A stretch of 64,000 nt of DNA from contig DCXY01000026.1 in assembly GCA_002329155.1 (NCBI GenBank), forward strand, positions 39,991 to 103,990, given 5' to 3'. Below are positions 1-8,902 of the stretch, piece after piece. The first letter of the stretch is position 1. Each line of letters begins with the position of its first letter. This stretch comes from Stenotrophomonas sp. UBA2124 (GTDB lineage Bacteria > Pseudomonadota > Gammaproteobacteria > Xanthomonadales > Xanthomonadaceae). Below the pieces are notes generated by a model. It made no database searches and was not told the origin of the DNA. It was given only the letters and a program-made list of their open reading frames with translations. A program made the translations under genes and the position numbers.

Positions 1-147
1 CTGGTGCACGAAGGCGTGCTGACCATGGAGTTCAACGGCTCGTCCGATGACCTGGCCCGCATCTGCCACGCCCACCCGTCGCTGTCGGAAGTGATCCACG
101 ACGCTGCGATGGCCGTGAGCAAGCGCGCCATCCACAAGGCGAACTAA
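1..147 (+). CDS. lpdA: Dihydrolipoyl dehydrogenase, C-terminal end (partial)
   Basis: Only the last 48 codons are in the window, open from base 1 to a TAA. The peptide contains the classic C-terminal dimerisation motif of the E3 flavoprotein (CHAHPSLSEVIHDAA), in which the His of HAHP and the downstream Glu form the catalytic dyad of dihydrolipoyl dehydrogenases. The enzyme reoxidises dihydrolipoamide in the pyruvate or 2-oxoglutarate dehydrogenase complex. Which complex it serves cannot be told because the upstream genes are outside the window. A strong intrinsic terminator follows. Confidence 0.9.
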   Translation: MVHEGVLTMEFNGSSDDLARICHAHPSLSEVIHDAAMAVSKRAIHKAN

Positions 148-198
148 GCGGGGCACCGGGAACAGGGAACGGGCAAGCCCCTTCCCTGCTCTCACGGA

Positions 199-225
199 AC
201 GCCGGCAGCGATGCCGGCGTTTTTT
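199..225 (+). terminator. Intrinsic terminator after lpdA
   Basis: Perfect 8-bp stem (acgccggc / gccggcgt) with a 6-nt loop and an uninterrupted T run. It lies about 50 bases after the lpdA stop codon. Confidence 0.85.
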
Positions 226-309
226 GCTTGATGCGTCATGGCTTTCTTCGCGCATCACCCGGCACCACGCACGACATTCATTCCCACTTTTTCAATCCGG
301 TTTCCTTCC

Positions 310-903
310 ATGAAGTCCATCTGTGTCTATTGCGGCTCCAACCCCGGCGCCAAGCCCATCTACGTCGAACGCGCCACCGAACTGGGCAGGCGCATCGCCA
401 GCGAAGGCCTGCGGCTGATCTACGGCGGTGGCCGCACCGGGCTGATGGGCGCGGTGGCCGACGGCGTGCTTGCTGCTGGCGGCGAGGTGACCGGCGTGAT
501 TCCGCAGCATCTGGTGGACATGGAAGTGGCGCACAAGGGTGTGACCACGCTGGAGATTGTCGGCTCCATGCACGAACGCAAGTCGCGCATGTTCGACCTG
601 TCCGACGCCTTCGTCGCCCTGCCCGGCGGCTTCGGCACCGCCGAGGAAATCTTCGAGATGCTGACCTGGCGCCAGCTCGGCATCGGCAAGAAGCCCTGCG
701 CCTTCCTCGATGTCGATGGCTTCTATTCGCAGCTGATCGGCATGATCGACACCATGGTCAGCGAACGCTTCCTGCACCCGGAGCAGCGCGAAGACCTGTG
801 GTTCGGCGAGGACATGGAGCAGATGCTGGGCTGGATGCGCGCCTACTCCCCCGCCCAGGCCGACAAGTGGTTCGACGAGAAGAAGCGCAACGCGCTTCGT
901 TGA
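310..903 (+). CDS. LOG-family protein (TIGR00730), putative cytokinin riboside 5'-monophosphate phosphoribohydrolase
   Basis: 197 aa. Contains the two hallmark motifs of the LONELY GUY/YgdH-like Rossmann family: an early GGGRTGLMGAVADG nucleotide-binding loop and the central PGGFGTAEEIFE motif that carries the catalytic Glu. Family members hydrolyse nucleoside 5'-monophosphates at the N-glycosidic bond, releasing free base and ribose 5-phosphate; several bacterial members make active cytokinins. I chose the ATG at 310, where homology begins (MKSICVYCGSNPG), over the in-frame ATG at 238, which would add 24 residues of unrelated sequence. The actual substrate here is not known. Confidence 0.85.
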   Translation: MKSICVYCGSNPGAKPIYVERATELGRRIASEGLRLIYGGGRTGLMGAVADGVLAAGGEVTGVIPQHLVDMEVAHKGVTTLEIVGSMHERKSRMFDLSDAFVALPGGFGTAEEIFEMLTWRQLGIGKKPCAFLDVDGFYSQLIGMIDTMVSERFLHPEQREDLWFGEDMEQMLGWMRAYSPAQADKWFDEKKRNALR

Positions 904-1388
904 GAGAGCTTCGCCTCTCGCGGCTTTGCTCCTGCCTTTCGCGCTAGCGAAGGGGAGGCCGGGAGGGGTGCTGTTGGGCTCTGCTCCTCCCTTTCGCGCA
1001 GCGAAGGGGAGGATGGGAGGGGTGCTGTTGGCTGCTCTGTCACAGCGCGCGGCAAGCTGTTCGTAAGAAGCCCCCCTCCCCAACCCTCCCCTGGGCTTCG
1101 CCCAAGGGAGGGAGCAGGGGTGCTCGGCCTCCGCGTAAAACCGCGTGCCTCCCTTTTTGCTCGGCCCTGATCAGCGTCTCAGCTGAGAGCCCCTCTCCCG
1201 CCTGCGGGAGAGGGGTTGGGGTGAGGGCAACGAAGTCAGATGGAGTGAATGTGCCGCGGGTGGCGTCCAGAAGTGGACTTCAATCCCCAAAACACCAATA
1301 GCGCCCTCATCCGCCCCTCCCTTTCGCATAGCGAAGGGGAGGCCGGGAGGGGTACTGTTTGCGGGCAGGCAGGTCCAGCCCTGCCCCC
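904..1388. repeat. Gene-free gap holding five GC-rich inverted repeats
   Basis: No convincing gene. The gap holds five related imperfect palindromes of the type CTCCCTTTCGC-nn-GCGAAGGGGAG, at roughly 929-981, 984-1033, 1070-1112, 1189-1229 and 1313-1361. Copies 1, 2 and 5 share the same trailing flank (gggaggggtgctgtt or gggaggggtactgtt), so they are copies of one repeat unit and not chance palindromes. Short ORFs here are made only by the repeats. Confidence 0.75.
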
Positions 1389-4334
1389 TCACGCCATCAC
1401 CGCGTCACCGACTGCATCACCGCCCGCACTGCGGAACAGTGTTCGCTCACGGGGTGCTGGCCGGCCCAGCAGGTAGCCCTGTGCGAAGCTGCAACCCAGC
1501 TCCTGCAGCGCCTCCAGCTGCGCCTCTGTCTCCACCCCTTCGGCAATCGTCTCGATGCCCAGGGTGCGCGCCAGCGACAGCACGCCATGTACCAGTGCGT
1601 AGGTGTTCTCGCCGCGCTCGGCATGCAGGCCGGCGATGAAACTGCGGTCCACCTTCAGGCCGGTGATCGGGAACCGGTGCAGGTATGACAACGCCGAATA
1701 GCCGGTACCAAAGTCATCCAGCAACACCATGATGCCCCGCTCGCACAGCTGCCCCAGCGTGCGCAGGATGCGCGGTGCATCTTCCAGCAGCGCGGTTTCG
1801 GTCAGCTCCACGCGCAACCGTGCCGGGTCGGCACCGGCGGCGTCCAGCAGGCCGAGCAGGCGCGTGCTGAATTCCACCGAGCGGAAGTGGCGTGGCGACA
1901 CGTTCACGGTGATATAGCCTTCGCACGTGGCAGCCAGGTCCGCCGCCACGTGCGCGTAGATCAACCAGTCCACCTGCTCGATCAGGCCACTCTCCTCGCC
2001 CAGGGCAAGGAAGTCGCCCGGCGTCAGCAGGCCGCGTCGTTCGTGCTCCCAGCGCAGCAGGGCTTCGTGCCCCACCACGCTGCCATCGGTCAGCGACAGG
2101 ATCGGCTGGTAGTAAGGCACGAAGTGCTGGCTGTTGATCGCCCTGCGCAGATCGGCCTCCAGCTCCAGGCTGCGCATCGCTTCCTCATGCATGGCACCAT
2201 CGAACATCACGCAGCGGTCCGGGCCCTTCAGCTTGGCCCGGTACATCGCCGCATCGGCATCGCGCAGCATTTCCGCACCAGAGGTGTAGCGCGGGTTCCA
2301 CACGGCAATGCCGATGCTGCCTGAGGGAAACAACTCACGCCCGTCCACCCACATCGGCGCCTCAAGCGCGTTGAGCAGGCGCTGGCCCAGTTCCATGGCC
2401 GCCTCGCCACAGCGTTCGCAGCTGACCAGCAGCGCGAACTCATCGCCGCCCAGCCGCGCCACCATGTCATCGCCGCGCACCAGCTGCACCAGCCGCCGTG
2501 CCACTTCGATAAGCATCTGGTCGCCTGCGGCATGGCCAATACTGTCGTTGACCCACTTGAAGCGGTCCAGGTCCAGGAACAACAGCGCGAAGTCCTGGGC
2601 GATGCCCAGCTCGGCGTGCTCGAAGGCACGCTCCAGCCGGTCCTGCAGGTGCAGGCGGTTGGGCAGGCCAGTCAGCACGTCGTGCATGGCCAGGTGCGTG
2701 AGCCGCTGCTCGGCGCGCAGGCGTTCGCCAATCTGCGAGAGCAGCTTCTGGTTGACCTCGCCCAGCTCGTGGGTGCGCTCGACCACGCGCTGCTCCAGGT
2801 CGGCATGCGCCAGCAGCAGGCGCTGGCGGTCACGCTGGCGCACCAGGCCATTGCTGATGGTGCGCGCGGCAAAGGCCAGCAGGCGCTGGTCCTCGCTGGT
2901 GAACGTGACCGAGGCGCAGTAGCTCTGCACCGCGATCACTCCCACCACTTCATTGTCCCCCAGCAGCGGCACACCCATCCAGCAATGGGCAGGCACGCCC
3001 AGTTCGCACACCTCGCCCTTGCGGCTCAGCTGGGCGATCTCGTGCTGGGTCAGCAGTACCGGCTTGCCACGGCGCAGGGTGTATTCGGTCAGGCCATTGG
3101 TGAACAGGCGCGAGGGCCGCTCGCGCTGCATGCTGTCGGCCGAATAGACAAAGTCGAGGCCGTTGCCTTCGGCATTGACCAGCGCGATGTAGAAGTTGCT
3201 GGCATCGAGCAGGCTGTCGATGACCTCGTGCACGCGCGCATGGAAGATGCCGGCACTGGTTTCCTCCATCGCCAGCTCGGAAATGGTGAACAAGGCCGCC
3301 TGCAACTGTTCGGCGCGGCGCCGCTCCAGTATCTCTTCCTGCAGCTTGCTGTTTATCTGCTCCAGCTCCAGCGTGCGCTGCAGCACCCGCGCCTCCAGCT
3401 GCAGGTGGGCCTGCTGCCGATCCATGGTGGCCAGGATGTGCTTGGCCACGAAGCTCAGCAGCGCGCGCTCGTCATCGCCATAGTGGCTGCCGGGGGCATA
3501 GCTCTGCACCACGATGGCACCGCAGACATGGTTGTCACGCCACATGGGCACGCCCAGCCAGTCGCTGCTTTCAATGCCTTCCTGCAGGTCTTCGGGATAG
3601 TCCAGTTCAGCATACAGCGTGTGCGAGGCACCGCTGAGCAGCCGCCCTTCGCGCAGCACCGCGAAGGTCAGGCTGCCGGGCATTTCGGCCTGGTGGTACA
3701 CGCGGCCGGGCTCCGGCACGAAGGCGTCCTGGGTATCTGCGTAGTACAGGTATTTCAGGCTCTGCTGCTGCTCGTCGCACTCGACGATATAGCAGTTTTC
3801 CGCATACATCAGCGAGCCCAGAATGCGGTGGAAGTAACCGAGCAGCTCCGGCATCGCCAGGTCGGCCCCGGCCAGGTCGGCAATTTCGAACAACGCCTTC
3901 TGCAGCTGCCGCGAACGCCGCAGCTGTTCGATCTCCTGTTGCTGGCGCATCGACTCCAGCGCGCAGTCCACCAGCGCGCGCGCGGTGCCCTGCCAGGCCT
4001 CGCGCTGCGCGGCCGGCAGCGGCTCTGGCGTATCCACGGCTATCACGAAGCGGGTGTTTGCCTCAGGTTCCCAGCTCAGCAGGCAGGCGGTGGGCAGCGG
4101 CACCACGTTGTCGCCGCCGGCCAGCAGCAGCTGTACGTGCCCGCGCAGGGCCTCGGCATCGGCCGGCAGCACGCAGCTCCCGGTTTCCCCCTCCACCCCC
4201 GGGTCACGCCAAGCCAGGGCCACGGCGCTTGCCGCAGGGAGTAGCGCCCATAACGTGGCAAGCACTTTCCCAACAGGCAGATCAGCGTCGGCCTGCGGCA
4301 ATTCGGCACGCGCATCCAGCTCGCTATACGACAT
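1389..4334 (-). CDS. GAF-GAF-GGDEF-EAL cyclic-di-GMP signalling protein
   Basis: 981 aa from the ATG at 4334. Order of parts: a variable N-terminal region, a first GAF-like sensor (about residues 140-300), a coiled-coil linker, a second GAF (about 340-510), another coiled coil, a GGDEF domain with intact LGGDEF (about 565-710) and an EAL domain (about 725-970) with EALLRW and DDFGTGYS. Both catalytic signatures are intact, so it could make and degrade c-di-GMP; in such hybrids one activity often dominates. No transmembrane segment or signal peptide is seen, so the GAF domains probably sense a cytoplasmic ligand. An upstream in-frame ATG at 4436 would add 34 unconserved-looking residues. It is divergent from the ECF sigma gene. 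Confidence 0.85.
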   Translation of the reverse strand: MSYSELDARAELPQADADLPVGKVLATLWALLPAASAVALAWRDPGVEGETGSCVLPADAEALRGHVQLLLAGGDNVVPLPTACLLSWEPEANTRFVIAVDTPEPLPAAQREAWQGTARALVDCALESMRQQQEIEQLRRSRQLQKALFEIADLAGADLAMPELLGYFHRILGSLMYAENCYIVECDEQQQSLKYLYYADTQDAFVPEPGRVYHQAEMPGSLTFAVLREGRLLSGASHTLYAELDYPEDLQEGIESSDWLGVPMWRDNHVCGAIVVQSYAPGSHYGDDERALLSFVAKHILATMDRQQAHLQLEARVLQRTLELEQINSKLQEEILERRRAEQLQAALFTISELAMEETSAGIFHARVHEVIDSLLDASNFYIALVNAEGNGLDFVYSADSMQRERPSRLFTNGLTEYTLRRGKPVLLTQHEIAQLSRKGEVCELGVPAHCWMGVPLLGDNEVVGVIAVQSYCASVTFTSEDQRLLAFAARTISNGLVRQRDRQRLLLAHADLEQRVVERTHELGEVNQKLLSQIGERLRAEQRLTHLAMHDVLTGLPNRLHLQDRLERAFEHAELGIAQDFALLFLDLDRFKWVNDSIGHAAGDQMLIEVARRLVQLVRGDDMVARLGGDEFALLVSCERCGEAAMELGQRLLNALEAPMWVDGRELFPSGSIGIAVWNPRYTSGAEMLRDADAAMYRAKLKGPDRCVMFDGAMHEEAMRSLELEADLRRAINSQHFVPYYQPILSLTDGSVVGHEALLRWEHERRGLLTPGDFLALGEESGLIEQVDWLIYAHVAADLAATCEGYITVNVSPRHFRSVEFSTRLLGLLDAAGADPARLRVELTETALLEDAPRILRTLGQLCERGIMVLLDDFGTGYSALSYLHRFPITGLKVDRSFIAGLHAERGENTYALVHGVLSLARTLGIETIAEGVETEAQLEALQELGCSFAQGYLLGRPAPRERTLFRSAGGDAVGDAVMA

Positions 4335-4435
4335 GTTCCCGTTCTCTCTGGGCCCCGGCCTTCCAGGAGCTCCCCCCGATGCGTGAGCATACCTTTCCCT
4401 TATAGAAATCAGCAGGTTTGTCCGATCTTTTTGCA

Positions 4436-4464
4436 TTCATGATTATGAATAGGAATCGCATTCC
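4436..4464. promoter_or_regulatory. Two adjacent AT-rich palindromes, possible Fur-like operator
   Basis: ttcat-gatt-atgaa (4436-4449) and ggaat-cgc-attcc (4452-4464) lie back to back in the divergent gap between the GGDEF/EAL gene and the sigma factor. The stretch starting at 4441 matches the 19-bp E. coli Fur consensus at about 11 positions. The palindromes are seen directly; the assignment to Fur is only inferred. Confidence 0.35.
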
Positions 4465-4513
4465 GATCCCGCTTGGCTAGGCAGATGCGGCGCCAGCACT
4501 TAGGCTTCCCGGC

Positions 4514-5071
4514 GTGGACACCGCCGTGCAGATCCCTACTGACGAAGTGCTGATGCTGGCCTATGCCGGAGGCGACGGCGACGCTTTCTCCGAGCTGTAC
4601 GCACGCCACCGTGCGCGCCTGTTCCACTACCTGCTTGGCCAGCTGCGCGACCGCTCGCTGGCCGAGGAGCTGTTCCAGGACGTGTGGCAGAAGATGATCA
4701 ACGCGCGCGCCAGCTGGCGCCCCGACGCGGCCTTCGCCACCTGGCTGTTCCGCATTGCCCATAACCGCTTGAATGACCATTGGCGTGCGGCACGCCATCG
4801 CCCCGTTGCACCGGAAGATGCCGACGAACGCATCGTGCGCCTGGCCGACACCTGCACGCCGGAGCTGGTAGCCGACGAACAGGCCCAGCGCGTACAACTG
4901 CATCAGGCACTGGCCGAGCTGCCACCGGAGCAGCAGGAAGTGGTGATGCTGCGGCTGGAACAGGAACTGAGCCTGGAGGAGATCGGGCAGATCACCGGCG
5001 TTGGCCGGGAAACCGTCAAGTCGCGGCTGCGCTATGCGATGGACAAGCTGCGCGCGAGGTTGAGCGAATGA
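4514..5071 (+). CDS. ECF-type RNA polymerase sigma factor
   Basis: 185 aa, GTG start. Region sigma2 (about residues 22-90: DAFSELYARHRARLFHYLL, LAEELFQDVWQKM, FATWLFRIAHNRLNDHWR) and sigma4 (about 125-180: LPPEQQEVVMLRLEQELSLEEIGQITGVGRETVKSRLRYAMDKLR) are both clear; region 3 is absent, as in extracytoplasmic-function sigma factors. It would direct core polymerase to a small stress or envelope regulon. Its stop overlaps the start of the next gene (ATGA), a coupling typical of sigma/anti-sigma pairs. An AT-rich palindrome pair lies just upstream. Confidence 0.9.
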   Translation: MDTAVQIPTDEVLMLAYAGGDGDAFSELYARHRARLFHYLLGQLRDRSLAEELFQDVWQKMINARASWRPDAAFATWLFRIAHNRLNDHWRAARHRPVAPEDADERIVRLADTCTPELVADEQAQRVQLHQALAELPPEQQEVVMLRLEQELSLEEIGQITGVGRETVKSRLRYAMDKLRARLSE

Positions 5072-6099
5072 ACACTTCCGACATGCTCACGCCCGAAGAA
5101 CGCGAGCTGGCGCGCCTGCTGGGCCGCCACGGCCAGGCCGATGCCGGCCCCAGCGCCGGCGTGGACGCGCGGATCATGGCGATGGCGCGCAACCCGCAAC
5201 TGGCGGCGGTCGAACCGGCCAGACCCGTCGTGGTGGATGCGCCACCCGCCGCCAACAACCTTCCGCCACCCCGTGCCCGTGCTACCGGCTGGAGCCGCCG
5301 TCGCCGCACGGTGTCCTCGCTTGCAGCCGTCGCCTCGCTGGTGCTGGTGGTCGGGCTGGCCTGGCAGCTGCGGCCCCTGCCGCCGCAAACGCACATCAAC
5401 GAAACCGCAGGTGAGATGTCTGAGGCCGTGCCTGCCGATGCACCGATGGCCGCCGATGCGGCGGCTGAGGCTGTGAGCGCGGCGCCGGTGGCCGAGCCGG
5501 TCGCCGCCCCGGTTGCTCCCCCTCCCCCTGCGGACATGATGCCGCCACCGCCGGCACCCACACCGGCTCCGATGCCCAAGCCGCAGCCGCGCGCTTCGGC
5601 TGCCGGTGAAGCCGGGACCGCACCAGCGCCGCAACCGGTCGAACCGATGCCGGTGTTTGCGCCGCCCTCGCCAGCGGCCCCGCCCGCTCCGCCGCCTGCA
5701 CCGGTTGCCACCGCACCGGCGCCAGCCAGCGTGCAACTGGACGAAATAAGCCAGGCACCGGCCGCGCAGGAACAGGGCCAGCCCCTGAACGAACGCGCTG
5801 CACGCCAACGCAGCCTGCAGAGCGCACCGGCCACCAACGCCAACAAGGCCGTGGCTGCGGACCAGGCGATGCAGGCCCGCCCTGCCGCCGCGCCCCGCAT
5901 GCAGGCCGCAGCGGGTACGGCGCAACGCAACGACATCGATGCCGACGCCGCGCTCCCCGTGCGCGACTGGCTCAAGCGCATCCGCGAGCGCCGTGATGCC
6001 GGTGATGTCGAGGGAGCCCGCGCCAGCCTGCGACGCTTCGCCCGCGACTACCCGGAAGCGCGCATACCACGCGACCTGCGCCCGCTGCTGCAACCCTGA
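5068..6099 (+). CDS. Putative membrane-anchored anti-sigma factor, Pro/Ala-rich
   Basis: 343 aa, ATG overlapping the sigma stop by 4 nt. An about 80-residue cytoplasmic part (starting MNTSDMLTPEERELARLLG) is followed by one transmembrane segment (about residues 91-112, SSLAAVASLVLVVGLAWQL), then a long low-complexity Pro/Ala/Val-rich stretch and a C-terminal helical region (VRDWLKRIRERRDAGDVEGARASLRRFA). Topology and translational coupling point to an anti-sigma factor. I do not see the HxxxCxxC zinc-binding motif of ZAS anti-sigmas, so function is inferred from context, not from a recognised domain. Confidence 0.6.
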   Translation: MNTSDMLTPEERELARLLGRHGQADAGPSAGVDARIMAMARNPQLAAVEPARPVVVDAPPAANNLPPPRARATGWSRRRRTVSSLAAVASLVLVVGLAWQLRPLPPQTHINETAGEMSEAVPADAPMAADAAAEAVSAAPVAEPVAAPVAPPPPADMMPPPPAPTPAPMPKPQPRASAAGEAGTAPAPQPVEPMPVFAPPSPAAPPAPPPAPVATAPAPASVQLDEISQAPAAQEQGQPLNERAARQRSLQSAPATNANKAVAADQAMQARPAAAPRMQAAAGTAQRNDIDADAALPVRDWLKRIRERRDAGDVEGARASLRRFARDYPEARIPRDLRPLLQP

Positions 6100-6131
6100 T
6101 CCCAGCGCACGCCAGCGGCACAGCCACTAGA

Positions 6132-6737
6132 ATGGCGGCAATGCTTGATACCCTCGCCGCACCGGCCAGCCACGAGCTGGAAATCAAACACAGCCGCTTC
6201 CTGGCGCAGGCCGTGCCCATCGGCAACGCCGCCGATGCGCTGGCCTTCATCGATGATGTGTCCGTAGCCGATGCCACGCATAACTGCTGGGCCTACCGCC
6301 ACGGCAACGAGTACCGTTCCAGCGACGACGGCGAGCCGGCAGGCACCGCCGGCCGCCCCATCCTTGCGGCCATCGACGGCCAGGGCTATGACCGTGTGGC
6401 CGTGGTCGTCACCCGCTGGTATGGCGGTATCAAGCTCGGCGCGGGTGGGCTGGTCCGTGCCTATGGTGGCACCGCCGCCGAATGCCTGCGCCTGGCCCAG
6501 CGCAGCGCGCTGGTGCCCATGACCGAACGCATCCTGCACTGCGGCTTCGAGGACATGGGCATCGTCCACACCCTGCTGGGCGGCGCCGGTGCCGAGAAAC
6601 TCGACGAACAGTTCCTGCCCGAAGGCCTGCGCCTGCATGTGCGCCTGCCTGCCGACCGGATCGACGCGCTGGCCATCCGCCTGCGTGACGCCACCCGCGA
6701 CCGCCTGCGCCTGAGCGAACCCCAAACCCATGAATGA
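6132..6737 (+). CDS. yigZ: YigZ/IMPACT-family protein
   Basis: 201 aa. The N-terminal UPF0029/IMPACT domain is recognisable from the motifs KHSRFLAQ, ATHNCWAYR, DDGEPAGTAGRPIL and VVTRWYGGIKLGAGGLVRAYG; the C-terminal part matches the DUF1949 ferredoxin-like extension. The family is related to the yeast/mammalian translational regulator IMPACT; the biochemical role in bacteria is unsettled. A second in-frame ATG lies at 6141. The 3' end overlaps the next gene by 8 bp, so the two are probably co-transcribed. Confidence 0.85.
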   Translation: MAAMLDTLAAPASHELEIKHSRFLAQAVPIGNAADALAFIDDVSVADATHNCWAYRHGNEYRSSDDGEPAGTAGRPILAAIDGQGYDRVAVVVTRWYGGIKLGAGGLVRAYGGTAAECLRLAQRSALVPMTERILHCGFEDMGIVHTLLGGAGAEKLDEQFLPEGLRLHVRLPADRIDALAIRLRDATRDRLRLSEPQTHE

Positions 6738-8499
6738 CACCGCCCCTCCCGCAAGCAGCAGCCGCCTGGGCAAGCTCGGCAGCCTGAAGACCCTGTGGCC
6801 CTTCGTGCGCCGCCACGCCGCACTGTTCAGCGCATGGCTGCTGGCGCTGGCGGTGTCCTCCACGGCCACGCTGAGCCTGCCGATGGCGGTCAAGCAGATG
6901 ATCGACCACGGCTTCAGCGGCGGCAGCCAGATCAACCGCGCCTTCGGCCTGCTGCTGGTGGTGGCCATCGTGCTGGCACTGGCCACCGCCGCACGCTTCT
7001 TCTTCGTTTCGTTGCTGGGCGAAAAGGTGGTGGCGGACCTGCGTGGCCGCCTGTACGCACACCTGATAGGTCTGGATGCCGGCTTCCACGACCGCACCCG
7101 CAGCGGCGAGCTGGTGTCACGCCTGTCTGCCGACAGCGAGCTGTTACGCAGCGTGATCGGTTCGACCATGTCGGTGGCGCTGCGCAGCGTGGTCACCGTG
7201 GTCGGCAGCATGGTCATGCTGTTCGTCACCAGCCCGCGGCTGGCGATGTATTCGCTGATCGGCATTCCGTTGGCGGTGCTGCCCATCGTGCTGGGCGCGC
7301 GCCAGCTGCAGAAGATTTCCCGCGCCAGCCAGGACCGCGTGGCCGATGCCAACGCGCTTGCCTCCGAAACGCTGGGCGCCGTGCGCACAGTACAGGCGCA
7401 TGCGCGCGAACCGTATGAGCGTGGCCGTTTCGAGCAGGCGTTGAAGGTCTCCGTCGCCACCGCACGCCGCCGCATCAGCACCCAGGCCTTCGTCACCGCC
7501 ATCGCCATCATGCTGGTGTTCGGCGCCATCGTCGCAGTGCTGTGGTCCGGCGCGCACGACGTGATTGATGGCCGCATGAGCGCTGGCACGCTGGGCCAGT
7601 TCGTGCTGTACGCGCTGATCGGCGGCGGCTCGGTTGGTGCCCTGGCCGAGGTCTGGAACGAACTGCAGCGCGCTTCGGGCGGCATGGGCCGCATCGCGGA
7701 ACTGCTGGAGGAAACCCCGCAGATCACCGCGCCGGCACACCCCTCGCCGTTGCCCTCGCCGCTGCGCGGCCAGATCCGTTTCGAGCATGTGCGCTTCCAC
7801 TACCCGCAGCGCCCGGATCAGCCGGCGCTGGATGACTTCAATCTGGAAGTCGCACCGGGCGAAACCGTGGCCCTGGTGGGCCCCTCCGGTGCCGGCAAGA
7901 GCACGGTGCTGTCGATGCTGCTGCGCTTCCACGACCCGGACAGCGGCAGTGTGAAGCTGGACGGTATCGACCTGCGCCAACTCGACCCCGCGCAGCTGCG
8001 CCAGAGCATCGCACTGGTGCCGCAGCAGCCGGCTTTGTTCGCCGCCAGTGCCGCCGACAACATCCGTTATGGGCGGCTGGAAGCCAGCGACGAGCAGATC
8101 CATGCCGCCGCACGCTCCGCCGAAGCCGACGACTTCCTGCGCCAGTTGCCGCAGGGCTATGACAGCGACCTGGGCGAACGCGGCGCACGCCTGTCCGGCG
8201 GTCAGCAGCAGCGCATCGCCATTGCCCGCACCCTGCTGAAGGATGCGCCTGTGCTGCTGCTGGACGAAGCCACCAGCGCGCTGGACGCACAGAGCGAGCG
8301 CGCCGTGCAGCAGGCGCTGGAGCGGCTGATGGCCGGGCGCACCACCCTGGTCATCGCCCACCGCCTGGCCACCGTGCTCAAGGCCGACCGCATCGTGGTG
8401 ATGGACCATGGCCGCATCGTCGCCCAGGGCACCCACGCCGAACTGCTGGCGCAGGACGGCCTGTACGCGGAACTGGCGCGCCTGCAGTTCATCGACTGA
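6730..8499 (+). CDS. ABC exporter, fused transmembrane and ATPase domains (MsbA/LmrA-like)
   Basis: 589 aa half-transporter. The N-terminal part (about residues 25-310) carries six predicted membrane helices (for example FSAWLLALAVSSTATLSL and LLVVAIVLALATAARFFFV). The C-terminal nucleotide-binding domain (about 345-585) has Walker A GPSGAGKST, signature LSGGQQQRIAIARTLL, Walker B VLLLDEATSALD and H-loop VIAHRLATV. Such homodimeric exporters move lipids, drugs or peptides; the substrate cannot be read from sequence. It is probably translated together with yigZ (8-bp overlap). Confidence 0.85.
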   Translation: MNDTAPPASSSRLGKLGSLKTLWPFVRRHAALFSAWLLALAVSSTATLSLPMAVKQMIDHGFSGGSQINRAFGLLLVVAIVLALATAARFFFVSLLGEKVVADLRGRLYAHLIGLDAGFHDRTRSGELVSRLSADSELLRSVIGSTMSVALRSVVTVVGSMVMLFVTSPRLAMYSLIGIPLAVLPIVLGARQLQKISRASQDRVADANALASETLGAVRTVQAHAREPYERGRFEQALKVSVATARRRISTQAFVTAIAIMLVFGAIVAVLWSGAHDVIDGRMSAGTLGQFVLYALIGGGSVGALAEVWNELQRASGGMGRIAELLEETPQITAPAHPSPLPSPLRGQIRFEHVRFHYPQRPDQPALDDFNLEVAPGETVALVGPSGAGKSTVLSMLLRFHDPDSGSVKLDGIDLRQLDPAQLRQSIALVPQQPALFAASAADNIRYGRLEASDEQIHAAARSAEADDFLRQLPQGYDSDLGERGARLSGGQQQRIAIARTLLKDAPVLLLDEATSALDAQSERAVQQALERLMAGRTTLVIAHRLATVLKADRIVVMDHGRIVAQGTHAELLAQDGLYAELARLQFID

Positions 8500-8614
8500 G
8501 GTGTGGGTTCATTGATTGGGAACATCTGGCTAACACCGCTGTAACGCCGGTCGCCGCAAGCTCAAGGCACCGTGCGGCCGGTTGCCGCGCGGCTCTGTTC
8601 CTCTGGAGGTGGCC

Positions 8615-8815
8615 ATGGCGTTCCGACAGTTCCCTGCAACCAGCGATGATGGTGAAAGCTGGGTCGTCATCGAGTTCAAGGACGAGGACGGCGGTGCCGC
8701 CCATTCGATCCGCTACGAGCTCTCCGATGGGCGCCCGTTGATCCGTGAAGGCAGCCGCCTGGCGACCTCCGACGGCGAGGTTTCGCTGTCGCTGAACCAG
8801 CCTTACCGCGCCTGA
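8615..8815 (+). CDS. Small conserved-looking protein, unknown function
   Basis: 66 aa, starting at the ATG at 8615, preceded by a good ribosome-binding site (ctggaggt at 8603-8610). The sequence (MAFRQFPATSDDGESW, then VVIEFKDEDGG) has the acidic beta-rich look of small Xanthomonadaceae proteins of unknown function. No signal peptide or membrane segment. The gap upstream shows no clear terminator, so it may be transcribed with the ABC exporter. Confidence 0.6.
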   Translation: MAFRQFPATSDDGESWVVIEFKDEDGGAAHSIRYELSDGRPLIREGSRLATSDGEVSLSLNQPYRA

Positions 8816-8902
8816 GCCAGCGCACCGGATAAATCTTGCCGAAAGCTGGTCAATAAATCGGCAATCATCTTGACAGCCTTGTGCCCCAAGGGCTGCCGGC
8901 GA

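Noticed and set aside
2532..4244. 570-codon + strand ORF opposite the GGDEF/EAL gene
   Set aside because: The opposite strand encodes intact GAF, GGDEF and EAL motifs; the + frame is His/Gln-rich with no recognisable domain.
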